From Stenogyne calaminthoides (taxonomy: Eukaryota > Streptophyta > Magnoliopsida > Lamiales > Lamiaceae): a DNA stretch of 64,000 nucleotides. Both the position numbers and the translations under genes were made by a program. Below the pieces are notes generated by a model that saw nothing but the letters and a program-made list of their open reading frames with translations, was not told the DNA's origin and did not search any database. Positions 34,525 to 45,123 of this stretch are shown here, piece by piece. Each line of letters starts with the position of its first letter. Position 1 is the stretch's first letter. The DNA is taken from contig JBBCBC010000024.1 of NCBI GenBank assembly GCA_037126765.1, positions 18,263,554 to 18,327,553 on the forward strand. Reading direction: 5' to 3'.

Positions 34525-37101
34525 ATGGATAATACCTCTGGCATGTATCATGATTTGCCTAAGTTTTCAATTGATGAGTATGCAGATTGGGTTATATATA
34601 TGTGCAACCATCTATAATGGATCTATAAGCGGCAGAATGATGGAAGTCATCGAGCGAGGACCCATCATCCTATATTACGACAACCCAGCAGTTGGAGGAG
34701 ATCCAGATTTTGCCACGGGAAGTCTTGTGTGAAAAAGCCCAGCCTTGATGGATGCAGAGGAAAGAAAGCTGTATACTCTAGATACAATCACCAGGCATAT
34801 AATCATGAAGACAATGGATAAAGTCACCAAGGAGAAGATAAAGTATCTCAAAACCGTAAAAGCAATGTGGGATACTCTTGCTGAGATATGCAAAGGAAAT
34901 GATCAGATCAAAGATAGCCGCCTACAAGCTGAACTGGTGAAGTTCAAAAAGTTAAAGATGTTGCCCAACGAGACAATCAACGAGCTCGATGGGAGGATCA
35001 CCATGTCGGTCAATAAGCTACGAGAACTTGGTAGAGAGATGTCAGAGAAAGATATCAACTATAATATCTTAAGATCTCTCCAAGAAATGGGACATGAAAG
35101 TCATGGTAATCAAGGATTGCCAAGACATTTCAAAGATAAAGCCGAGTAGCTTGTTCCTAAGCCTTAAAGCTCACGAGTTCGATTTAATCGAAAGAGGACA
35201 AGCAGATGAAGATGAGACGCCTGCTGAAGCCTCAACATCTAAATCAGTTACGTTTAAAGCAACCAGCAGCAGATCGAAGGCCACTGAACCTGTTGGAAAC
35301 ATAATAAGTCAAGCAGAACAGATCGCTCTGCTTACCAGGAAACTTGAAAGAACAAATACTCAGCTTGGTAAGTATCGGAGATTCTATTGTGACTATCAAA
35401 GAAACAGTAGGCCAACTGACAGATCACGAGAAAGAACCAGATCTGATGATCGAAGAGATCACAGAGAATAAAAGAAAAGAGATGATCTGACAGATGAGAG
35501 AAGAGATAACAGATCTGACGGAAGGAGCTCAGATTACTATCAGAAAGGAAAGTCACCTGACAGATCCTACAGACGAAGTGACTCACCTGGCAGAGGAAGT
35601 TCCGTAGATCGAGGATCATGCTTCAACTGCGAGAAACCAGGTCACTACAGCACCGACTACCCTGACCTGACTCCCAGAGAAAGAGAAGAAAAACGGAACA
35701 AGAGAGAGCAACGCCTCAGAGATAGGAAAGCCCTGGTCGCTGACACATCTGGAATTGATGATTCCTATCTGCCTTCTGAGGATTCTGGCTACTCTTCTGT
35801 AGAAGACTTCTGTCTGATAAGCAGTGCTGTTGACTTCCACGAGTAAGAAGATCTGATTTTCTCTTCAGATAACGATGAAGTCTGCCTGATGGCCATGGAG
35901 GACCAATCTGAGGTAACCTCCAAACCTTCTGCTTTTTCAAATTCCACACCTGCTATTATTAGCACACCTGCTGGAGAGATTGACTTGCAGCTCTACTCTG
36001 AGCAATTGCTTGATGATCTCTCTGATGCAGTAGACACTTATACAATAGTGGAAGCTGAAAATGGCAAGCTAAGGATCAGGAATAATTAGCTTGTTAAAGA
36101 GAATGCTCTCAGTAAAGCTACTGAACTAAAATTCGTTGAAACTGCTCAGAAGGTAACTGAGGAACTTAACATTCTGAAAGATAAATCTTCTGATCAGGAG
36201 AAGCAGATCAAAGATCAGCTAGCAATCAACAAACAGCAAGCTGACAATTTCAAAATCCTTCAAGCTAAATTTGATAAGCTATTCCGACTACATGAGAGTC
36301 TAAAAACTACTGAGGATAGTTTGCGCAAGAAAATAGAGGTTTTCACGAAGTCATCTAAAACCGTTCAAGAAATGAACACCTATTTTCGAACGCCGACTAA
36401 CAAGAAGGGAATTGGGTATGAGAACCCTTCTACATCCTCAAAAGCCCCGTTTGATTCACTTCAGAAGGGTGTAATCAAACGAGTCTCTGACAAAGATACA
36501 CTAAAAGCTAAACTTGTATCTGATAAGGGAAAAAGACCTGCTGAGCAAGTAAGGCAGGTGCCTAATCAGAAAGGGAACATAAATGAACCCCAACTGATAA
36601 AGCATCAGCCGAGGAATCAACAGAAGAACCCAGTTCTTCTGAAGAAACCTCAACCTGATCAGCAGATTAGGTATCAGAAGAGACAACCTGTAAGAAGGAA
36701 ATCTAATCTGAGACCCAATCAAGGTCAGCTGCCTAATAAGCAAGCTATAGGTAAACTGCAAAGACCACCTATGCCAAAAAGATATGAATCTTTTGATGGT
36801 AGCAGTCGTACCTACCCCTATAACCAGAGATCTAGGGCTACTGCACCTGAGCCACACTGGATTAAAAGAAGACAAAATATAAAGAAAAATCCCAAGTCTT
36901 CTAAGTCAACCAAGGCTCACACGAATAATCATACTAATCAGAAAGCATATAAAGAGACGTATGATTATGTTGATATGTATGGGAGACAAATCAGACCTTC
37001 TAATCTATCAGATTTTCATAGAAGTGCTCTGTTTGTGTGGATCCCTAAATCCACCACTAATCCCCCAAGACCCAATTCCAAAGGGGTACCTAAAGCCTGA
37101 T
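34525..37101 (+). pseudogene. gag: Sirevirus gag, copy 2
   Basis: The ATG at 34525 is chosen because it opens MDNTSGMYHDLPKFSIDEYAD, the start seen in copy 1, 123 bp after the PBS. Frame changes occur near 34605 and 35080. The core (TVKAMWDTLAEICKGNDQIK) runs at 34745-35100. A zinc knuckle is at 35619-35660 (CFNCEKPGHYSTDY); the fourth ligand Cys is Tyr, a G-to-A type change. An in-frame stop at 35846 and another at 36088 interrupt the following acidic and coiled-coil part. The long basic C-terminal extension (36321-37100) is open to the stop after PNSKGVPKA. Copy 1 and copy 2 agree in design. Confidence 0.9.
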
Positions 37102-37117
37102 TTGATTACAGGTTCGC

Positions 37118-37740
37118 GTGGGACTAGCCAACAAAGGAGGTGCACAAGCAACTATCTGGTACATCGATAGTGGATGCTCAAGGCACATGACTGGAAGCAA
37201 ACATCTCCTTAGCTCTTACAATGAACAAGAAGGCCCACATGTACTCCTCGGTGATGATAACTTTGGTTTTACCAAAGGATTCAGAACCTTAGAGAATGAT
37301 GATGTACAAGTAACTGGAGTCTCGTATGTCGAAGGACTGAAGGACAATCTACTATCAGTATCACAATTCTACGACAACGGATCCAACGTTGAGTTCTCGA
37401 GCGCCAAGTGTACGATAAGGAATCGAGCCACTCAATAATCTAACTAACTGGTTCAAGGAAAGGCACAATCTACAAGGACAATCTAAAGAATACATGCTTA
37501 ATTGTTAAGAGTTCTAAAAGTAGCGATTCTCGGCATAAAAGAATGAGTCACCGAACTCAAGACTCTCAAGAAGATGAGGATGTCTTTGGTTGAGGACTTC
37601 AATGAGATATTCTCCAAAGATCGACATGTGCCGTATCCACTCAAGTTAAAGCCTCATTCGGGAATACAAGGAAAGGCACAATCTACCATATGGATCTATT
37701 CGGACCCGATTACACCCGAGATTGGAAGCAGTTTAGCCCA
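37118..37740 (+). pseudogene. pol: Copia protease and truncated integrase start, copy 2
   Basis: Protease has WYIDSGCSRHMTG with the catalytic DSG, then NLLSVSQFYDNGSNVEFSS to 37438. The integrase start (37440-37740) is barely recognisable (MSLVEDFNEIF where copy 1 has MSLVEGLPNEIF). It has lost parts of the HHCC motif through losses such as CAG to CG and CAAGGG to CGGG. It stops just after the first-Asp block, where the inverted segment begins. Confidence 0.85.
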
Positions 37741-38765
37741 AAGAATTCTTCAATGCTCTTTATTGTTATCCCTTCTAAAAGTAGCGGATGCGGGATGTTG
37801 ATCCAATTCGCATAAAAAGAATCTTTGATATGTTGCTTCATTAACTATCCTTAAGACTCTCTCAAGAAGATCGCTTAGGATGAAGGGATTGGTTGACACC
37901 GTTAAATCCGGATCTCTCGAGATCTTCTCCAAAGATTTGGATATTTGTAGTTTAGGTTCATTTTCAATCGTGTTGAGGGTGTTCGGTTTCTGAAGTTCAA
38001 AGATTCATTGTGGGAATGATACCGGTGACCAAAGGGTCCATTTGTGGGGGGAGTATTGGAGGTGATGATTTTTGCTCCATATGGATTTGGAAGGACCCGT
38101 TGGCGACCTTGCTCTCTGGAAGATCTTTGTTAGCCAGAGCATCCGGATTCTTCTTCCTCGCGATCCTTCCTTTTCATCCTCTTCTCTGGAATGGCCTTTT
38201 CCTTTCTTTGGGCACATATGGCTCGGAGCAACAGTTCCTCTTCTTGATTCTTCTTGCATCGGATCCTCCTTTTCTCCTCTTGATCTTGTTGTGTAGGTCT
38301 CTCTTCGGATTGATGAGCTTCCGGTTTCTTGGCGAGATCCTTCCTTTTTCTTCTCGAATATCCTCTTTGGGCACATAAGATCTCATTCGTCAAAAACTCC
38401 TTTTCTCCTCTGAACTTTCATTCCGGATTGATGCTTCCTCGATTAGGCGAATATCCTCATCATTATCTTCATCCCTCCATTCCCTGCCAAAGAAATTAGT
38501 AAAGAAATTCCAGGGCTTCATGGGTGTGAACGATGTTCTAATAAGTAGAGCAATATCGTTCCAGTCCACACTCTCGAAGGCACTCCAGAATTTCCAGCGA
38601 TTCCGGATCTGAGGTGATGTTGAAGACGACGTACTTTTCATCAATGATGTCTTTCTTCATTGATGCAAAGTTGCAGTACTTTTTCCCTTGGCCCGGTCTT
38701 GAAACAAGGTGTGCCATTTCTGTACGATATGCAAATTGATGTTTAGTTTGAGTAAGATAATTCAT
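37741..38765 (-). pseudogene. Envelope-like gene N-terminal part, copy 2 (inverted, compressed)
   Basis: The start (MKKDIIDEKYVVFNITSD, LEILECLRECGLERYC) at about 38660-38545 matches copy 1 well. The rest is only about 1 kb against 1.67 kb in copy 1, and words from distant places follow one another (for example FQRARSPT next to WSKNHHLQY). This looks like many deletions or a poor consensus. Only scattered words such as EKAIPEKRMKRKD are recognisable. Confidence 0.7.
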
Positions 38766-40868
38766 AAAATTTAGTCAAACTCGTAATTTCAGCATCAATT
38801 TAGTAAGTAAGCGTTTAGATCTTGAAAAAATAGAATCACAACTTGAAAACCTAGATACCATAGAGAAATTGAGATCATATAATTAATTAAAACAGGAAAT
38901 TACCAGTAATTGATTCGAAAGATTTTGAAATCGGAAGAGTAGAATCAAATAATTTCGAAGGTAATTCTCTGAGGAAAAAAAATGATATTTTAAGAGCTTT
39001 TGAGAAGACGAAGTAGTGGAAAGCGGTTTTCTGAGAAAAATTTGGATTTTGTAGAATACGAGGGAAAACCTTTTTGCACAACTTTCCAAAGTACTCAAGT
39101 ATCCATGTTTTGAAATCGGTAGCTGAGATTAATTGGCCAAAAAATATTTTGATCACACGGTTGAGAAAAGTAGTCTTCTCGTTTTCCGGACTCGAAAAAT
39201 CGCAATAAAACGTTTTGAAAACATTTTCCCAAGTCCGCATTAAAAGCTTTGCAGAGCATGCGTCATGAACAGTGTAAAATAAATCAATTAAAATAACGCA
39301 AATAAGGTATTCAGAAAGAGATAAAAAGAGAGCGTATCTGACTGATTGATATTGTAATCAATCAATTACCACATTGATCTGATCTGGTACTTTGTTGACT
39401 TATCTGATGGTTGCCTTATGCATTTCCCAACAATATCTCACTTATCTGATCAGATTCTTGCTTCAAACACTTAGCCACTTATCTGATACTCTATATCCTG
39501 CAGTCTTCTTCTAAACATTCTTCTAAACAACCCGCATTTACTAAAGTCAACTCCCGCCAAAACTTTTACTTCGGGGAGTCCAAAAGTCGCCTCGATTCCC
39601 AAATCGGCGCTATTTGACATACGTAATAATGGCATAGATAAGCTGTGATTTAATCACACCGTTAACTCATCCAACCATTAGCCGCGTGTACCTAACGCGT
39701 TGTCGATGCAAATTTCTCTTAAGATTTTTCTGAGAAGATAGAATTTGCATTTATACCCCTAATTTCCTTCTATAAATTAGCCTGGGGTCTTAGACAAACA
39801 ACACAATCATAAACCATTTCATCTTCTTTAGCATATCCTTCATGCTTTTCCGATGAGTTCCTTATTTCTGGTGAAACTTCCGGTGGGAACCTTTAGCCCT
39901 TTTCCAATGAATTCAGCTTCTCAGATCAACCCTGTGTGTTCCTTCACACTGCTTTTGTCGTCATCTAAGATTTCACATACGATCAATGCTAAGCTTCTTT
40001 ACCACCGTGGAGGCAAATCTGCTAAAGCAAATGAGAAGGCACTTCTCCTAACCGTATGCACCTTGTGCGCCTATCGAGATGATGGAATTAGCATCAACAG
40101 ACTTAGTCTGAAACAAAATATGAGTTTGGTATATGGTATGCATCAGTCAACAGCTGATCTCCATATATCAAGCTCAATTTTTGCATGAGACACAAGTGTC
40201 TGTTTGGTCCTTGTGACCAAACCTTTGGCACTGTGCCCCATTTAACAGCTGGAAGTCCTGTTGATTTTACGTCTGAGGGCTTCCGGCTTGGACATCCTTC
40301 AAAGCCTCTCTTGCTCCTCCTTCCGAAGCTTTGAGATTGGCTCAGGATTCTCGAAGCCTCTCTGACGTCCCTTCTTAGGTTCGAGGGAAAATGAGAGTGT
40401 CATACCTTGACCTCTCTCTCGCGTTCCCTGCCTAGGGTTGTCTTAGGGCTGATGGTTTATGCTTTGACCTCCAGGTCTTCTTGTACTTGTAATACCACTT
40501 GAAGATAGTTGTAGCATTTGTAGCTTGTAATATCAATTGTAACTTGTAAATCTGACCTCCGGGTCTTTATCAATGAAAAACTCTATTTATTCCATTGTTG
40601 TGTTGTTTCTTCTGACTTATGCGATCTGTAGCTTAAATCTTGATTTGCTTGTTGACCGTAGCTTTAATCGACTTATGAAGTAATCTTCCAATCTGATCAG
40701 TTCCCCCTTAATCTGATATATCTTGAACTGATCTGCCCTTTGTCTGAACATCAGATCGATTACTTATCTGACTTTCTGATCTGCTCCTTATCTGAACTTC
40801 AGATCGGCTCCTCGTCTGGTCGTCCGATCAGTTGAGATTCCTAACTCAACTGATTCCACTTAACCTGG
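38766..40868. other. Spacer between RNase H and envelope-like gene, copy 2 (inverted)
   Basis: It is homologous to 23761-25900 of copy 1 over its whole length and holds the antisense unit described next. No other coding signal was found. Confidence 0.65.
39853..40188 (+). CDS. Antisense ORF in Sirevirus copy 2, unknown product
   Basis: This 111-codon frame starts MSSLFLVKLPVGTFSPF and is alignable with 24899-25228 over about 90 codons. A 12-bp insertion adds four codons without breaking the frame. TATAAATT at 39771, the four-codon uORF and its ATGA overlap are kept. TTGTAA-rich 3' sequence lies at 40480-40580. Most differences between the two copies change the amino acid, so selection is not shown. 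The last 15 residues differ completely. Confidence 0.4.
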   Translation: MSSLFLVKLPVGTFSPFPMNSASQINPVCSFTLLLSSSKISHTINAKLLYHRGGKSAKANEKALLLTVCTLCAYRDDGISINRLSLKQNMSLVYGMHQSTADLHISSSIFA

Positions 40869-41810
40869 TTAGTCTTTTAACCAACTGGTTCTGGAGATCA
40901 TTCCTTCAACCATATATGGTGCATTTTCTCCAAGATCCAGAAGCCCTAGATCGTTGCATAACTCTCTGAATCTGATCTCAGCTAGCGGCTTGGTTAAGAT
41001 ATCAGCTTTCTGTATGTCAGTATGGATCTTTTCCATCCTGATATTCTTCTTTTCAACATGATCTCTGATAAAATGGTGTCTGACAGCCACATGCTTGCAT
41101 CTTGTATGTAGAACAGGATTCTGAGTGATTGCAATAGCACTATTACTGTCACAGAATATAGGTACGTTCTTAGCTACGATGTTGTAATCCCTCAGCTACT
41201 GACTTAGCCAGAGCAGTTGGGAACAACAGCTTCCTGCAGCCATATATTCTGCTTCAGTAGTAGATGTCGCAACTGATGTCTGCTTCTTCGAAAACCATGA
41301 GATCAGCTTATTTCCCAGAAACTGACATGAACCTGAGGTTGACTTTCTGTCGATTCTGCAACCTCCGTAATCTGAATCAGAATACCCACTAAGCTCTAGA
41401 TTGTCATCTGATGGGTAAAATAAGCCAAGGTTTACAGTCCCCTTCAGATACTTGAGAATTCGCTTAGCTGCTTCTAGGTGGCTTTTCATTGGATTTGCTT
41501 GAAACCAAGCACATACACCTACTGCAAACGTAATATCTGGTCTGCTGGCAGTCAGGTATAGTAGTGATCCAATTAGAGCTCTATACTCCTTCTGATTCAT
41601 TTTCTGACCATCTTCGTCTGGATCCATCTTGAACCCGGTCATCATGGGAATTCTGGCTTCCTTGCAATGTTGAACTCCAAACTTTGCCAGTAGATTCCTT
41701 GTATACTTTTCCTGGCAGATGAATATCCCTATTGTACTCTGCTTGACTTGTAAACCCAGAAAGTAATTCATCTGACCCATCAAGGACATCTCGAACTTCC
41801 CTTGCATCAA
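40869..41810 (-). pseudogene. pol: Copia RNase H with the end of RT, copy 2 (inverted)
   Basis: The 204-codon stretch 41810-41196 starts in the RT thumb (FEMSLMGQMNYFLGLQVKQS). It has the connection (EYRALIGSLLYLTASRPD) and RNase H with YSDSDYGGCRIDRKSTSG, KQTSVATSTTEAEYMA and CCSQLLWL. The end of the polyprotein (AVRHHFIRDHVEKKNIRM) is at 41090-40869 after a frame change. This part is better preserved than in copy 1. Confidence 0.9.
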
Positions 41811-42272
41811 ATTGCTGAACTTCTCACACAGCTTCTTGTTGGGAGATCCGAAGATGATGTCGTCTACGTAGATCTAAACCATTAGAATATCTTCTCCATC
41901 TTCTATTCTGAATAAGGTTCTGTCCACTAATTCCCAAACTTGATTCCTCTCAAACTGTTCCAGCTCCTCCTGCATGGCTAGAATCCAGCTTGCGTCTTGT
42001 AGAGCTTCCTCTACTGTAGTTGGTTCCTTCAAAGACAGATAACAACAGTACATGACACTTTCACCAATCTGATGTCTAGTTTTGACTCTATCAGATGGGT
42101 CTCCGATAATCAGATCAGTTGGATGACTGGTAATCCAGGTCCTTCTGTTCTGATGTGCATCAGTTTGGAGAACATCATCCATATCTGATAGTTCATTACT
42201 AGTGATTGGGAGTGGTGCGGAGTTATGATCCACTTGATAAGAACATGTCTCAGCTGGTGTTGGACTCATCAT
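41811..42272 (-). pseudogene. pol: RT with its core deleted, plus linker, copy 2 (inverted)
   Basis: Only YVDDIIFGSPNK (about 41830-41870) and the short EDGED part remain. They are directly preceded by QFERNQVWELVDR, which in copy 1 lies about 130 residues earlier. The joint is at about 41920-41935, at a short repeat coding VDR. The core with MDVKSAFLNG and ALYGLKQAPRAW is missing, so no RT could be made. The linker (MMSPTPAETCSYQVDHNSAP) begins at 42272. Confidence 0.85.
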
Positions 42273-42512
42273 GTGCGGATGTCTGTTCGTAGGAACTTCA
42301 GGAGTTCCCCCTGAACCAGATGGTTCAGTTGATACTGTCTCAGCTATAACAGCTTCTTCACTGACAGTTGAATGTACCTTAGGGTCTGATTAACCTGTTG
42401 AATCAGCAAGATCAAGTTCTGGGATGTACACTTTTATGTGTTCAGCTTCTTTCTCCTTGATGCTTAGCTGATCCATTTTCTGCGTGTCAGGTATAGATTG
42501 ATCTGGTACGGC

Positions 42513-43088
42513 TTATTCTGAGGCAGCCTTCTCTTGTTCAGAAGATGTCTCATCAAAGACCACATGGGGTGTTTCTTCCATAACTAGGGTTCGTTTGTTG
42601 TAAACCCTGAAAGCCTTGCTGGATGAGGAATATCCTAAGAATATACCTTCATCTGACTTGACCTCAAAAGTCTTCAACTGACTTTTCCCATTGTTGTGAA
42701 TAAAACACTTGCAACCAAAAACATGGAAGTATGAAACACGAGGTTTTCTGTCCTTCCACAGTTCATAAGGTGTTTTGAAGTGAGTCTTAGTCAGAGAACA
42801 TCTGTTCTGAGTATGGCATGCTGTGTTGATTGCTTCTACCCAGAAACGGCTTAGTGTAGCATGTTCAGCTAACATAGTGCGAGCAGCTTCCTTGAGAGTT
42901 AGCTGACGTTACATGTTGTATACCAAACTCAGTGCAAAAATCAGTAATAAAGGAATTCAGGAACTCTGTACCTTTATCTGATCTGATTTTTACTATGTTG
43001 ATACCCTTCTCGTTTTGTAGCTTCTTGAGTAGCTCGGGTATCTTAGTCGTTGTCTTGTTCTTCTTGTACAAGAATACAACCCAAGTAA
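42513..43088 (-). pseudogene. pol: Copia integrase core and C-terminal part, copy 2 (inverted)
   Basis: 43088 begins at FTWVVFLYKKNKT, then IVKIRSDKGTEFLNSFI (second Asp) and a frame break near 42890. Then comes the open stretch with RFWVEAINTACHTQNRC, PYELWKDRKPRVSYFHVFG and GIFLGYSSSSKAFRVYNKR, classical Copia integrase C-terminal blocks. The N-terminal part of the same gene lies on the other strand at 37440-37740. Confidence 0.9.
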
Positions 43089-44906
43089 ACTCTGGGATCA
43101 GATTTCTTTGTAGACTTGGAGTTGAAATGTCTACACAATGCTGGGATTCAAAGTGCTGTTGAATTGACATCTGACGATGATATCAGATGGCTGATTCATG
43201 AAAGGTTCGGAATTGCTGATAACAGGAAAGAAACAGTTCAACCTCCTACAGATCATGAGGGAGTTGCTGATGAACCAAGAATGGGTGTTATAGATGAGAC
43301 CCAATTTGGCAAGGCTTCAACATCTGAACAAACTGCTACAATGAGCTCTGATACCCTAGATCGTCACTCTCAGAAGATTCAGGAAGGGATCAAGACTGCA
43401 TTTGAAGACAAATTCGCAGCGCTCACAGCAGATTTGATGAAGCGGTTTGAAGATGAGCAAGCGAAACTAGTTGACAAGGAACGAAGTCACACAGTTGGGA
43501 TGCACAATGCCATCCTTACTGAAGTAATGCAACTAGTATACCCTCTTGCTGAGAAGCTCAAGCTCCAGTCTGACAAACTCACAGTTCAGACAGAGATGCT
43601 CAATCAGACACATGTACTTTTGGAAAGTGTCTGGGCATCCTTGGACAAAACCAACAATCACTTAGATATGGGTTGGAAACATTTTATAGCTTCCACAGAA
43701 CGAGCAAGACAGGAGATCGAAACTGCTCTCAGACGCTTCTTCACGCCTGCACCTTCTGCCACCATTCATATCACTCCTCTTGTTGTCGAGGAACTCAGAG
43801 AGGAGATCTCACGTCAATTAACAGCTCTGAACCGCAAGATGTCCAACCTCTTTGATGCAACCAAAAAGGGTGAAGGAAAAGAGTCTGAAGAAAAAAAGAA
43901 TACAGAAAAACAGACTCAAGAAAAAGAGAAGGAAGAAAAAAAGACTCAGACACAGTTGGTAAAATTTTCATCTCTACCAAAAACCACTGTATCTGACTTG
44001 CCAGCCACTCCATCTACCGATCTCGTTGCTAAAATAAAAGAAACTGTGGAGCAACACAGTAAAGAGATCGTTGAGCAGAAAAGTGCTCTTTCAGAGGTAA
44101 CTGCCAGAGTCGACAAGATTGAAGACTTCTCTTCGTTCGTCCAGAAAAGAATGGAAACTGATGATCAGGCCAAGAGCCTTGAACTCGCTAAGAAATTAGC
44201 TGAAGAAGACGAACAAGATGAACCTGAGCAAACTCTGAGGAGGAAGAAAGGCAAAGGCAAGATGATGAAAGCAAATGCGGAAGATCAGAGACAAGGCCAG
44301 CTATTCTCCACCAAAAGCCAGATGACTCCTGAACAAGTTCAAGAGCAGACAAGACTGAGAATAAGAGAGGCCGCAATCAAGAAGCAGAAGTTAGCAGAGG
44401 CAAAGGGACTGAACATCGCTTACATCCGAAGGAAAAGGAAGAACGAAGCTGCAGCAGAGGAGATTGGTTGGGAGAAGAATGCCCTTCCAGCACCTGTTAA
44501 AGGCATTCTCTGTGCACGACAAGATTTGCTTCCAGAATGGGATCAAATCAGAGGAGAATGGTTATGTGACGTCTACATCCTGGAGAAGATTCCAATTCAT
44601 CAAGATCAGACTGAAAATGATGATGAATTCCGGAACTGGTTAGAAACAAAGTATCCAGACTTCTACCAGACAGTGATGAAAGAAGGCAAGATCATGTCAC
44701 TTATACCAGAAGCTCCACCCTTTGAACCACTTCTTCCACCTTTGCGTCCAGACAACAAACTAGATCCTGTTAAATTCAAGAATATCTACTATGGATTTGC
44801 TTAAAAATGAGGAATCCATAGAAAAGAAGAGCTGGACAAGCTAATGCAAAGGATGTACATGATGTTTGGCATCCCCAAAGAACTGCAAATGTTCAAGTAC
44901 ACCTGA
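43089..44906 (+). pseudogene. Envelope-like gene main part, copy 2
   Basis: The longest intact stretch of the third gene (43116-44804, 562 codons), entered from the inversion joint. Parts in order: LELKCLHNAGIQSAVEL; SDTLDRHSQKIQEGIK; LLESVWASLDKTNNHLDMG; a Lys/Glu-rich block at about 43870-43950; EVTARVDKIEDFSSFVQK; a basic patch RRKKGKGKMMK that could be a nuclear signal; and LEKIPIHQDQTENDDEF. Heptad-like spacing in the middle suggests coiled coils. A TAA at 44802, where copy 1 has GAA, stops it. Reading on gives the probable true stop at 44904-44906. No membrane span was seen. The part before 43089 is on the opposite strand. Confidence 0.8.
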
Positions 44907-45108
44907 AGAAGACAACTTGGAATCAGATGATAGGTACGCTTTTCATGTATACTACAATGCACACACCTATCTGAATGAAATTTTACATCTCACTGATTCT
45001 AAGACAACATCTCATTGTCTTCTGAGGCATGTACTGTTTGCATCATCTACATTTCCATACATGGTATCTGTTTTTCTGATTAAGTTTGTTTAAGTGTTTT
45101 GGTTCCAT
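44907..45108 (+). other. 3' untranslated stretch of copy 2
   Basis: About 200 bp lie between the envelope-like gene and the PPT. The open frame starting at 44866 is not supported as a gene. The same stretch in copy 1 is 20100-20302. Confidence 0.55.
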
Positions 45109-45123
45109 CAAAAAGGGGGAAAT
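45109..45123 (+). promoter_or_regulatory. Polypurine tract of Sirevirus copy 2
   Basis: CAAAAAGGGGGAAAT directly before the 3' LTR (TGTTGGG at 45124). Confidence 0.9.

Larger units (their letters stand above)
37741..43088 (-). repeat. Inverted internal segment of Sirevirus copy 2, about 5.35 kb
   Basis: From 37741 the sequence switches to the reverse complement of the envelope-like gene (AAGAATTCTTCAATGCTC; copy 1 has AGAAATTCTTCAATGCTC at 22088-22105). It then runs through the spacer, RNase H, the RT end and the integrase, all on -. At 43088/43089 it switches back to + in the envelope-like gene (CTCTGGGATCAGATTTC; copy 1 near 22047-22070 on the other strand). The ends fall inside the integrase and the envelope-like gene, and only a few codons of each are missing at the joints. 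Confidence 0.88.
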
